In this document: positions 33,001 to 43,900 of the stretch, in pieces
Numbering within the stretch: the first letter of the stretch is position 1
Layout of the letters: each line of letters begins with the position of its first letter
Source of the DNA: Antennarius striatus
Lineage: Eukaryota; Chordata; Actinopteri; Lophiiformes; Antennariidae
Length of the DNA: 64,000 bases
Assembly (NCBI RefSeq): GCF_040054535.1
Contig: NC_090796.1
Span: 11,884,001 to 11,948,000, forward strand
Reading direction: 5' to 3'
Position numbers and translations under genes: made by a program
The notes under the pieces: model-generated
The model's input: only the letters and a program-made list of their open reading frames with translations
Databases searched by the model: none
What the model was told of the DNA's origin: nothing

Positions 33001-36000
33001 CAACGGTTAAGGTTACCGAGTAAATAGAATCTAAGTGCATGGCCTATTGATGGAGATTTGGTTCCACAGGTAGGTCATTGTATCAGTGTTTGTTTAGGAC
33101 GCTTATTTCAATCCAACGTTTACATTAACCTGAGTTAGTAGCTGATAGTCCTTGTGGCAATAGAAAGGGTTTCTGCAGTGATCATGATGATTGTGTGTTA
33201 GAATTTTTTTAGATGTTTATTTCTATATTTTATTTTATTTTTTAAGTTTATTTTTATATTTGGGAAAGTAGAACCCCCAAAGTTTGTAAAAGAAATAACT
33301 ACATTGAGATTACATACAAAACAACCTTTGTCACTGGAGACTCTCCACTAACAAAGGAAACCTTTGTGGCATGTTGTGGACATGATTTCAAAAATGTCAG
33401 AGAAGTATTATGTGCTTAACAAACAATGTTTCATTGGAGCTGCATTATAAGAAGAGTAGGTTCCAGCCTGTTTTAAGCTTAAAAGATATTAAGGATTAAA
33501 AGTTAGAGTATCTAAGACTATGCTTCCTCAGTTTTGACTGTTTTTTTTACACCTCTCGTACAAGTCTCTTAAGTTAATGGAAATCAAATGCTAAAACTGA
33601 AGTCACCTGGATGGCAGCAACACGAGCCAGACGAGCTTTCTCCTCACGAATTTGCTTCCTATCGTCTTCCTTTTTCTGCTGCTGCTGCTCCATGCATCTG
33701 TCTTCCTCAGCTCTCTCCTCCCACTCCTGAAAAGGTCAGATACAAAGAGTTTCTATGCAGTAGATGTAGACCGAGAGGTGTAAAATCAGTGAAGGCTATG
33801 GAAACAAAGAGTGAAGGAGTAAGACAATCTGAGGAAGATGAATACCTTTCTTTTACTGGCAAGGATTTGTTTCACTGCTGCCTGGTTTGTGTATTGTCTA
33901 TGTGTGTGGTGTCTGTACCATCGCTGGATAGTGACTGCAGCCTGGTTCACCTGCTGAATAAACCTTCGAGTGAAAAAAAAAAGGAGCTGCTATGAGTCAC
34001 CACACATTTCAAATCAGAACATTAAAATCAACAGTGTTGAAGCAGGCTTCTAAAAGAGCATAGGGGGTCTGACCTTTCAGCCTCTTCTTCAGTGACCTCT
34101 CTCCTTCTAGACAGGACAGGGCTGCTGCGATGGACAGACATGGGAGACCTATTGTTTGAGGTGGAGGACGCTGATGAGAAATTCTTCTGTGATTTAGTCA
34201 GAGAGCCACTCTCAACTGACAGCTCATCATTTGCTGTGGCCTTCAGAATATTGCTGAAAGAAAATATGATGAATTTAGAGAAACCGAACACAAAGGCTTT
34301 AGTAATCATAGTTACCTGAAAGGAATGGAAAGAGCAGAATATTAAAGTGACATTCAGTACAGTATAGGCTTGTCTATATTCCCAAAATATAAGCATTTAT
34401 ACCGTTGACAGCACTTAATACACATTAAGTCATTCTGTCCAAAATTAGCTAATTCAATTGATTTAGTCTAATTAAAATCCCTATAACAACGTCATGCAAG
34501 CAGTTAATCACGACATACTTAAAGGAAGGCTTCTGGTTGGAGCTCTTAGGTGTGAGTGGCTTCTCAGAGTAGTTGTTGTGCAAGATAGTGGTGACAGAAT
34601 TCCCAACAGCCCCCTTGTTGCTCCTGGAAAAGCACAAAAAGGTACAATGACACTAACCAGCTGCAAAGGTGTTGGTGTGTGTGAAATATTTAGAATACCA
34701 ACACAACCATGTTTCCAAATCCATCGCCTGAAGACATGGCAGTAACTGATACAGTACATACTTTGACCCCCACTTGAACTAAAAAAAAAAAAATTCTTGG
34801 AAGAAAACATCTCAGCGTGTGGGTGGAATTCCTGAAAGCGTATCAGCTTCCTTGATCAACAGGTATGAAACACGAGATGCAAGTAGCTATCCAGAATGCT
34901 GTAGTGCAAGTAGTCACTTTGCTGATTTTTGGTTTGTTCCTGTTTTTTCTGCACATTTGTATGTGTGTGTGTGTGTGTGTGTCTGCTCACCTGTTGTTGG
35001 CAGTGAAAGTCGCAGCCAAAGTAATGCTGGGCTCTCTTTTGTACTGGCTGGTGGGAGAGTCCATACTGCCAATACTACGAGAGCTTGAATGCAGGGGGAA
35101 AGCTCTCGGCTGATCGTCCTAAATGAAGGGAACCATATTCTTATTACAAACTGAATCAGTAACATTCATTAGACAGATGCAAATACATTCAGTAAGATGA
35201 TGGCAAATACCAAGATGTTCCATGTGGTTCTCTCTGGGGACGCCTTGCTGAGGCTGGCCACTTTCTTACGTCCATCGGAGCTGCTGTCAAAAAGGGACAG
35301 GTAGTCCTCACCCTGGCCCTGACTGGGAATGCACAGAATCCATCCACAGGTTTAGTGTGTTATTACTGAACTATCCTTTTAAATACTGATTCTACAATTA
35401 CTTTTAATATAAAATAACAACCGATTGTGACTGCAAAACCTGCAAAGATAAAATCAATTTGGTGAAAAACTGTGTTTTCAGTAATTCAGTTGAAATGTCT
35501 CTTTAAAAGGTGGATGTGGTAGCTTTGAGGCAAGAAAATTATTTCAAATCTACCCCCATGAGTGGAGGACAAAGCACACACTGGGCTTAATTTTCACAAA
35601 ACCAAGAGCTTAGCAGTTCACGACAACACACAATTAATCAACTCACTACAAAGCAGGGACTGTAGGTCATGCTTTTAGTGGCAGCTTTTGTGATTAAATA
35701 TTGTAATGACAGCTGCAGACATAGGACTCGTTCCCTTATCTTCTCTAGCCTACGTACTGGAATTTTGCATGAGGCAGCTGGCCGTCTGCTGGGGGTAACC
35801 CCAGTGTGGATTCCATGTAAATGCATGCCTGCATATGTTGATCCTGATGGGCTGTCATTCATTCCTTCAAATAGCCTTACACACAGCACCTTCATCATGA
35901 GGTGCAGATGTACGATGACCTTCCGTCTGGCCTGGCCTCCACTGGTATCTGTGTTGCAGCCAGCCTGTGTTGTCTGGGATGATTTTGAGTGTGTATCTTT

Positions 36001-37097
36001 GGGGTTGTGGAGGTGTTGTGGGGGGGTGAAGCCAGCTGTCCCAGTGAAAAGCAATCTGACGAGATTATTCAAGCAGAGCATTCCTCTACTTCTTGCTTTG
36101 CAATGGCGATGCATGGAGGGGAGAAAACAGCAGAAAGAAAGGGGTGCAAATTGACCCACTAGCTAAAAAACTCATAGACAAGTAGAGGCTTTAAAAAACT
36201 CAACATTTAAAGCCCCGCTGCTCTGCATAAGAGGCAAAGAAGGGGGGAGGGGGTGGCAGCTGCCGGACAATAGAACCCGAGTGTGCACACACACTTCTTT
36301 CTATGGGTCTCGGTGGTGGGGGTAACCTGACCTAGAGATTCTGGCTCTCCCCCTTTAACCTGGGAAAAAGCAAGTTCTTGCACCCCACGACCCCAGCGAC
36401 AGCCGCCAAATTCCGTTGTCTCTTTATTATGCAGGCGCTGGCGTGCCACAAGTTCTATTGTCTAAAACTGCTGTAGCCTCAGGGCTGCCAGCTGTTGCTC
36501 AGTGAAAAGAAGCATTCTAAGCAATCTATGCAATCATAAAAGGTATTGTTTTAAGTTATAAGGGACTGTCTGACGAAAATTATCTAAAATGCAAAGATTG
36601 CAAGGATGTGTCTGGTTAACGTATAATGCCTATACAACTAAAAGTGTTATTACATACGCAAGTGTGTGTATATGTGTGCTCGTACCTCAAACTGATGTGT
36701 GCCTGTTGATTAACCTGAGTGGTGCTGTTGGACCGCCTTAGGTTCTTGATGGAGCGGGAGCTACCAATGCTGGCCTCCCCCTGTGGATACAAAGGATTTG
36801 TTTCTGAATGATCTTTTGAAAAAATTACACATATTTATCATTCATAACTATGAAACAAGCAACCTGTTGAGATGGTCTGATTTTCTCATTCACACATGGC
36901 TTTGCACTCACCAAGGTGTTGCGTTTTCCTCTGCTGTCACCTGCCACAGAAACTGACACAGATCGAGAAAAGTGTTTCCCTGGCGAGGCACTGCTGGGTC
37001 TTCGGGACATAGGAAGCGTAGAGCCTGACAAGGTTAGGTCCAGGGCTTCTCCAGAGACACCGGATGGGATAGATGAAGGGCTACGTGTTGTATGCAT
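24003..37097 (-). CDS. cep131: Centrosomal protein of 131 kDa (AZI1), centriolar satellite protein
   Basis: Exons: 37097-36912 (non-coding from 37108), 36780-36686, 35322-35211, 35118-34991, 34623-34519, 34253-34074, 33963-33846, 33726-33607, 32928-32736, 32454-32360, 31693-31580, 31444-31252, 30581-30484, 30366-30187, 30047-29856, 29610-29473, 29380-29255, 29173-29057, 28384-28282, 28013-27812, 27521-27414, 26713-26596, 26426-26352, 25812-25670, 25533-25356, 25212-25016, 24256-24196, 24074-24003. Total 3,627 nt, 1,208 residues; human CEP131 is 1,083. The family sits in centriolar satellites and supports ciliogenesis. The N-terminus is Ser-rich and keeps SRSVSVSV and [10 protein letters not shown], matching human MK2/14-3-3 sites. 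An IQ motif ([12 protein letters not shown]) is near residue 290, and heptad-rich coiled coils fill the C-terminal half. Oddity: exons 33726-32360 are tandemly repeated at 31693-30484, which explains most of the extra length. Confidence 0.93.
24601..24652. repeat. Perfect 15-bp stem hairpin in cep131 intron
   Basis: Arms 24611-24625 and 24631-24645 are exact inverted repeats with a 5-base loop. A further 5-bp pair (24601-24605 with 24648-24652) extends the stem across a small asymmetric bulge. Confidence 0.85.
27575..27695 (+). mobile_element. SINE 3'-region fragment
   Basis: Contains 'cggtgcactggc', 'cgcctcacgcc' and 'aataggctcc ... ccccgtgacccgctgcggc'. It shares order and wording with 32190-32345. 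It sits in a cep131 intron between the exons at 27521 and 27812. Confidence 0.6.
28808..28837 (-). other. Possible 30-nt cassette microexon in cep131
   Basis: A 30-nt in-frame segment ([10 protein letters not shown]) is bounded by TTTTAG and GTAAC between the exons ending at 29057 and starting at 28384. Skipping or including it both keep frame. Human CEP131 has no equivalent, so it may be a chance pairing of splice-like sites. Confidence 0.25.
30812..31012 (+). repeat. Unclassified dispersed repeat, copy 1
   Basis: Shares with 37310-37690 the blocks 'gactgcaacatc', 'gcataggtcaaag'-like and 'cgaagatatttggtg'. It ends near 'gcgggatgtaattag'. It lies in the cep131 intron between copy A exons 30581 and 31252. 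Probably an old transposon; class unknown. Confidence 0.5.
32190..32345 (+). mobile_element. SINE 3'-region fragment with (GAAT)n tail
   Basis: Reads 'ggtgcactggcatggtgcac', 'cagctgggataggctccagc', 'accccgtgacagtgg' and ends in GAATGAAT repeats, the common end of a fish SINE/LINE. It lies just 3' of the cep131 exon 32454-32360. Confidence 0.7.
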
Positions 37098-37309
37098 CTT
37101 CTTAAATGCTGTAATATGGCAAAATAGGCTTGGATTTAAAATCACAAAAGGCCATGTGCTATTTGCCCCACGTTCAGCGGGTACAACTACAACAACAGAG
37201 GAAACACCAGCTACTTTTCCCTGGTTGTTGTGTCTCCCAGAGTAACCGACAACACAACCACACACTGTTTAACACCACTGAAATCAAAGTATAAACAAGA
37301 ACCAAAGCA

Positions 37310-37690
37310 GTCAGAGACTGCAACATCCTGCGAACAGTAGGTCAGGGTACCCTGAAAGTAGTACCTGACATGTGCATAGCTTTAACCTTTCAGGGTAGGT
37401 CAAAGCTATGCACTAGCTTTGACCATAGATCAAACATAGTGCATAGCTAGATCAAAACACAAGTTTTGACCTATGGTCTTACTGACACGGCCTTCTCCCT
37501 CGTCTTTCTATCTTAACCGGTTCCTGAGAGTACAAAAGGTGAAATTTGTACACTCATCATCTCATTTTCATCCTCTTTGCCGCCGGAGTAATCTACTTTT
37601 AGTTTCACCTTTCTATCTGCAACGGTTGCGAAGATATTTGGTGATATTTGATAGCCCGTACTTACAGAACGACAGCAATTGTTAGCTAGG
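37310..37690 (+). repeat. Unclassified dispersed repeat, copy 2, with nested hairpins
   Basis: Same family as 30812-31012. Inside it, 37398-37408 and 37414-37424 form a perfect 11-bp stem with a 5-base loop. 37374-37387 can pair with 37398-37411 with one mismatch, so two hairpins compete. It lies in the cep131 intron between the 5' UTR exon and the first coding exon. Confidence 0.55.
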
Positions 37691-38355
37691 TGCCAAAACA
37701 GTTGTGATAAACCCCTACATAGTAACTTTAAATGCTGAGGTTGTATTTCTCACGCGTAGCTTCAGTGTAAACAAACATGCAACACCATTCACCGCAGCTC
37801 GTGTAAACATTTACTTGTTCCTGACAAGAAATACAGTTTCACAACGACAGGTGTATATTAGCTCTGTTCGCTAACGTCACCTTCTTCCCATCGCAATATA
37901 TAATACTACAAAGCATAAAATGTACGGTAAGTAACGTTACGTCACGACGGACAGAATATCAACTATGAATAAGTCATAGCTATCATACGCTAATGTTTGT
38001 GAGATATTTTTGCTAACACTCAAATATCTGTTGGCTAAAAACGCCATTCGTATCACTGTGGTTATTACAACATTACTAACGGTATTTCTTAAAACGCTAT
38101 CTTTAAGTTGGACAGATTTTTTACCAGGATGTGCAGTAAAAAAAATACATCACGAGATTACAAAATTTAAATTGCTGATTTACTTAATCGTTCCAGTCGT
38201 CATGCAGAGCTAACGTTTACAATACTGTATTCCTGTTAAGTTGATTTTAAAGGGAAATACGTGGAAAAAAAGCAAAGGCTTTTAGTTAACAGTCCATTTC
38301 TCTAGTATCATTCAAAACATGTTGGTAACGCCACAGAGAAGTGTTAAATACTTAC

Positions 38356-38470
38356 TTCATTAACTGGATGGCGGCATCGCTGATATTCTCTCGTACGCAT
38401 TCACAGCTGCTATTTCTCCCGATAAAATCCTCCGATATCCAGACAGCACACCATCGACTCTTTGGCAAAA
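38356..38470 (-). promoter_or_regulatory. cep131 non-coding first exon and promoter area
   Basis: A strong donor (AATGAA then GTAAGTATTT) ends at 38356, and the first coding exon has an acceptor (TTACAG) ending at 37109. The exon carries a short upstream ORF of five codons starting ATGCCGCCATCC before the donor. The right boundary is a guess. The promoter must lie in the roughly 430 bp before the rnf213 stop codon. Confidence 0.5.
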
Positions 38471-38714
38471 TACTGGCAGCCAAAGACGGGAGGCGACAAC
38501 ATAAACTCCTCCCCTCGACACGTTTAATTGGTGGTAACGAACTTTTTTTCCTGTTTCATCATGCTTCTGATTGGCTGCCTGGAGCCGTCTGTAATAGACG
38601 TAGTTATACGGGGCGTAACTCATGTTTGGTTGACTTTGCAAAGGGAGGCGTGATGGCAAACAGACATTTTTCCAAGTTATTCGTGGAAAACAAGTCTTGC
38701 ACAGAAAACAATTT

Positions 38715-38720
38715 TTTATT
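38715..38720 (-). terminator. Candidate rnf213 poly(A) signal
   Basis: Canonical AATAAA on the minus strand about 180 bases past the rnf213 stop codon at 38902. It would leave only about 240 bp to the cep131 first exon. Confidence 0.5.
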
Positions 38721-38901
38721 CTTTAATAAGTATTTTCTCAAATTTACAGATTGAACATGAAAAACTCTTACTTTTCAAAATTAAGACTCAAAATTTGAAT
38801 GTTGGCAATTTTAACAGCACTAAAAGATCACATATCATATTGAATGAATTACTCTATGACAGAAAAATTCCAGACATCATATTAGCTTAAGCAGGAATGG
38901 T

Positions 38902-40872
38902 TTATATTCTTTTGAACTCCAAAGCTGCTCGCCACACATCGACCCCTTGACTGAGGGTGATGTCTTCTGATAAAGCCTCCAGCCCCAGCAGAGGTGGAAG
39001 GTCTTTCTGCTCCAAATGGCCCTCTAAGGTGGACTTTATGCTAAAGACAACAGGAAACAAATCACAAGTAAGCTTTTCATCCATTGTTTTCACTGCAAAC
39101 ATTCCTATTCATTTCCCTGGCCAGATGCTGTTTCAATAGAAATGTAGCTAGGGGCTGCCACTTAAGCTCCTTTTCCCTGACAGATGGCCTGGGGCAGTCA
39201 CTTTCTGGGTCTGGATGTCAGTAGGCTCCAAATCCCAAGGGAGAGTCATGGGTGAGACCTCCACACTTTACTCTGATACACGTTGTTTAAGATCAATGGA
39301 TTACTTCAGACTACTGTGTTAATCTTTCAACTGACAATAGGCACACTTCTCACATTCATGAGTTGTGAAAAATTCTTACTCCTAAAAATACTTCTTGGCA
39401 GGCAAAAAGTTGATTCAATTAATGATTTGATATCGTACCATTTGGTGCATTACCTCCTTCAAAAACTAAAGGGAAAAACAAATGGTAAATTTGTTTTTCC
39501 AGTACAGTGGGTGGGGTGTTACAAATGGCTTGTGCTTACTCCCAGTCTGACTTGTAACCCTCTTCAGGCATGGCAGTGCTCGTCTTCAGCAACAGAATTT
39601 CATGCAATTCCAAAGAGAAAGCGTCAACATCTGTGACAGCAAGGAAGCTCTTGAGTCCTCTCCCTTGTTCCTCTGAGAGCTTCTTCTGGAACTTGGACGG
39701 TAGCTTCTGGAATGGATCCTGAAACATGGCCATTAATTAAGCGCAATCAAAGTTCAATGTTGTAACAACAGCAGTGGTATGAATCAGAATCTGCAGTGCA
39801 TTCCTCAGTCCCCTTCTTACTGGGGTTAAACCCAGGGCAATTGCCATGCCAGACGACACACTTTCAAGGGATTACTACCCAGGAACTTTAACTCTATGTG
39901 GTGTTTGGGGTCAGTGGCAGTCAGTAGGCCATAAGAAAATATTGAGTCAAAAACAAACTATGTGGTCACTGTGGGTTGAGTTGCTTACGTGGCATTTGAG
40001 GTGTAAGATTCTTAAAAGGGGTTATTATTTTAACTGTGACATATGTTTAAGAGATAGATTTAAAACAATTAACCTACAGTATATGTTACATACTGTCTGT
40101 ACATATATGGTGCTATGTTGAAAAAAATATCAGAAGACAATATGTATTTGCCTGTTGTTCCATAAATTGCACTGTTTTATTAATGCTTACCTGTTTTTTG
40201 TTCAGCATAAGCTCAGATTTCCAGCTAGTCAGAAGTTGCCATGTGAATATGCTGTGTTCCAGTTTGCTCTCTCCAAGACACTGCATATATATAAATAAAA
40301 AAGACAAGATTTTCTGTTTTAGAAGACTACACCAATATTTATTTATGCAGAATGTTTTGCTATTTCATGTTAACTATTTGTGGAGTTATTCTTTTATTCA
40401 TTCTATTGGTGTAGTTAACTGGGAAATTTAATGGAAATAAAAAGAATAATCGAGCATAAAGTGGAATGTTGCACTTTTGAATACAAGGAAGTGCATTAGC
40501 ATGTCATTTACTTGAGTACAGTGGAATAACTCACTGACTTAAAGTTTTGCCTCTACACCCCCGAGGATAAAATTCATTCAGCAGAGGCAGAGATGTAAAG
40601 GTTACATTACAGTACTACGACATTTTATTTCATTTATGCTTTGTTTTTATTTCTTGTAATTGTTTCTTGTAAGTCTTAGGGAATTGTATTTTTGTATTAA
40701 GAGTAACAATGGCATTTAAATGACTACAAATGACGATAACAAATTGAAATTTCATAAATAACGACATGCAATTTCCTCCGGGATTAATAAAGTATGTATG
40801 TATGTATGTATGTATGTATGTATGTATGTATGTATGTATGTATGTATGTATGTATGTATGTATGTATGTATG

Positions 40873-40966
<94 letters not shown>

Positions 40967-43900
40967 GCTTACAAACAACCTCTCAGAACCAATTGTGTTC
41001 ACGGGTTTAGGACAACCTGTAGTTCCACTTGGTGATTGATTACTTCACCTGGAAATAGATTTTCATCGTTTAAGAAATGAAAGAATTGACCTACAATGCT
41101 ACCCCCTTCACACACAAAATCACATCTTTGTCATTACTTTAAGTACATTAATTTTAAATGAATGGACAAAAATATGTGAGCTTTGTAAGAGTGCTCTGTT
41201 GGTAAATCAAGATTCTTCCTTTACATAGCAGGGCTTTGAGGAGTTGGCTGTGGTTTCAGAGCATTCTACCTTTGCGACAGAGCTGGAAATTTGTGGATGC
41301 ATCTGCAATGAATCAGTGAGGTAGGACAAAAGTTGATCCTGGGGATCCCCACCCATCTTGCCAAGAAAGCGAAGACCAATCTCCACCACAAATACAGCAT
41401 CGCAGACGTCTGTGTACGAACGCAGTACTGTTCTCATGGTGGTGCACACCGAACCCTTTAGTGGTGCCTGCAATACAAAGAAACTCAGTTGACCTTTAAC
41501 ATCTACTTCCCAAAATACTACAGAGGGAAACTGCGTGAACGTTCTCTGGCTAGCATTAATTAGTTCCAGATCAGCTCTTACCTGACAGATCTTTCCTCTG
41601 ACCTCACTTAGAACCACACTGAAGTCCTGCAGGTGTCTGTTCAGGTATTTTGTGGTGTCCTAATTGTCAACAGAGGACCACAGTTATCAGAACGTGTGCT
41701 ATTACTTGACATATGCATTTAATAAGTTTTAAATTTACCGCTTGGATAAGGGGCTTTCCAGCAAGAAAACAGCGGGCCAGTTGGGTTTGGATGCGTGACA
41801 GATCATAGCTGCTGTGTGTCTCACCACCTTTCTTCAAAGTATAGTGGCAGTGAGCTAAAATCAAAGGCATCAGCTCTCTTTCTGGGTGGCACAGGGTCAG
41901 CTGTGTTTCTGATATCCTCTCTAAGGGAATGCTGTATTCACTGGGGGGGGGGGGGGGGGGAACAAGGGTCAACAAGCAGCTGTATTAGTCACAGAATATC
42001 AGTACACATTGTAGGGCTCATTTGATGTCAAAAATCTTTCTCTAGTAAGCTGTCAGGATGCCATTTGTTTTATCTTCTGTCATGAAGTTTTCACTGAACT
42101 TTTAAGAAAAATATCTGTGTGCAGTATACAGTATATTACAGTGTATGTACATCGTTTTGATATCGTTTTGTTACAGACCAATTACACCCTTTCAAGAAAA
42201 CAGTATTCCCCAACAGTACTGGATCCTTTCAGCAAGACGATGCTCCCTCAGACAGCAAAAAAGGTGTTCAAACCGTGGATTTCCCAAACCTCCAAATCCC
42301 CCAGATCTTAATCCAATTAAGCACTAGCAGTAAGTGCTGAACAAATTAATGTAGATTCAATAGTGTTACAGTATCAAGTACCAATAAACTTGATTTTCAT
42401 ATAAAAGTTAAAATTGGCCATGGTCTCAATGCTAAACTGGTGTAACTGATTCTGGATGTGGTCCTCTTTGACTTAAACCTACTGTATTTTAGTGGACCTG
42501 GTGACTGACCTGTCTTCTTGGTGGCTGACTCTCCTGGCCTCTCTCACCAGGCTGTTGTGAGTCTTCAACAGGAGTTCAACAAGAATTCGGAGACAGGAGC
42601 CTGGTCCATGTCTACTTGGTGTCAGAAACTCCCCAGAGCTCTCGGTTGTCACCTCCTTCGCACACAAGTTCACATCCATACCCAAGTCCGCTGCTGCAAT
42701 TACACAAAGGCATGGGGGACTTACATGAAATCATGCAGAGATGAAAGCAGTGGAGGACATGCAGGGTTGTCGGTTTTAATGATGGCTCAATTAAGTTCAA
42801 ACCAAAATGAAGTGGGGAAAGTCTGTGGCAGCCTCAGACCAAACACTAGACATTTTACATTGCATTGTATCAATCTTCATGCTTCATGTCTTTCTCTATA
42901 TTAACCCGACAGTTCACATTCCTCTTAAAACAATTTCTCACCTGCCTACTGTCTTTCATTCACAATAAATTACCCAAAAAGAAGCTCAATATTCTCAAAT
43001 TTTACGAAGAACTTTAATGGAGACAAACTTACAGTTGTTTGCCACTTCTGCTCTGAGACAGTTCCACACCTTGATGAATCTCTGAACTCTCTCAAGCAGC
43101 ACTGTCTTCTGGTATCCTAATGAGAAGAACAAGAAGAGACAGTTTCAGTGTCAATATGTGAATTGTGCCAGCAACAAGATTTATTTACACTTTATTTATT
43201 TAGACTAGTTCAATTAAAAATGAAATGTTCATGTACCTGCTGGTATTCTCTGTAGCATCTCTGCAATGCTCTGTGGTGCAGAATCTGATGTCACAGGAAA
43301 TACCCTCAACAGGTCTGACTGCAACGCAGCCAGCTCAGGCAAGTGATGCAACTGGCTCACAGAGTTTACCTGGTATAAACACACAAGCAGATTCTATACA
43401 TGCAGGAGGTTTCATATATTGTATTTGAGGAATATCATGCATCTGAGCAACCAGAACAAAAAGAGCATGAAATGTGAGATTAACTAATGAGGTGATGGGA
43501 CTGTAGGTTCTTTTATAAATCAGGCTGATACTCTCTACAACTCTCACAACACAAAGTCATTTGTTTTGATTTCAAAATACCTCCAATCATTCGCCTAACT
43601 ATCACAAGGTTTCAATGAGGAACGGTACCTTCTGGAGGAACATGATCAACAGAGGTAAGACACTGCGTCGCTGTGGTTCTCCCACCATTTGAGAGAAGCG
43701 CTCAATTGTCATTGTCTCAGGTAGAGCCCAGAAAGAAGAACAATGTGTTGGACAGTCAGAAGGGAGGGACAAAATATTCCCAGGATCCCCGAAGAGGAGA
43801 TTCATCAGCGGAGTTCCAGCAAGTCCATCATCCGTGCTGATTCTTTCCTGAGCTTTAGTCAGTCTCGTTTGCAAATTCTGAATATAAGCAGGAGGAAGAA

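Larger units (their letters stand above)
30484..33726 (-). repeat. Tandem three-exon duplication within cep131
   Basis: Copy B (upstream in transcript): exons 33726-33607, 32928-32736, 32454-32360. Copy A: 31693-31580, 31444-31252, 30581-30484. The middle exons are both 193 nt and share [21 protein letters not shown] and KAKNTG. The third exons share NLNV, ADL, SFRA.SPALSN and RGSQCSQ. The first exons share EQQ and EKA.LA. The cassette begins and ends in phase 0, so duplication kept the frame. Human CEP131 has one counterpart (REEKARQARRAAIQELQQKR, NNTGG). Confidence 0.9.

Noticed and set aside
38341..38754. 137-codon plus-strand ORF and 99-codon minus-strand ORF near the cep131 first exon
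   Set aside because: No family features; both lie over the inferred promoter and 5' UTR region.
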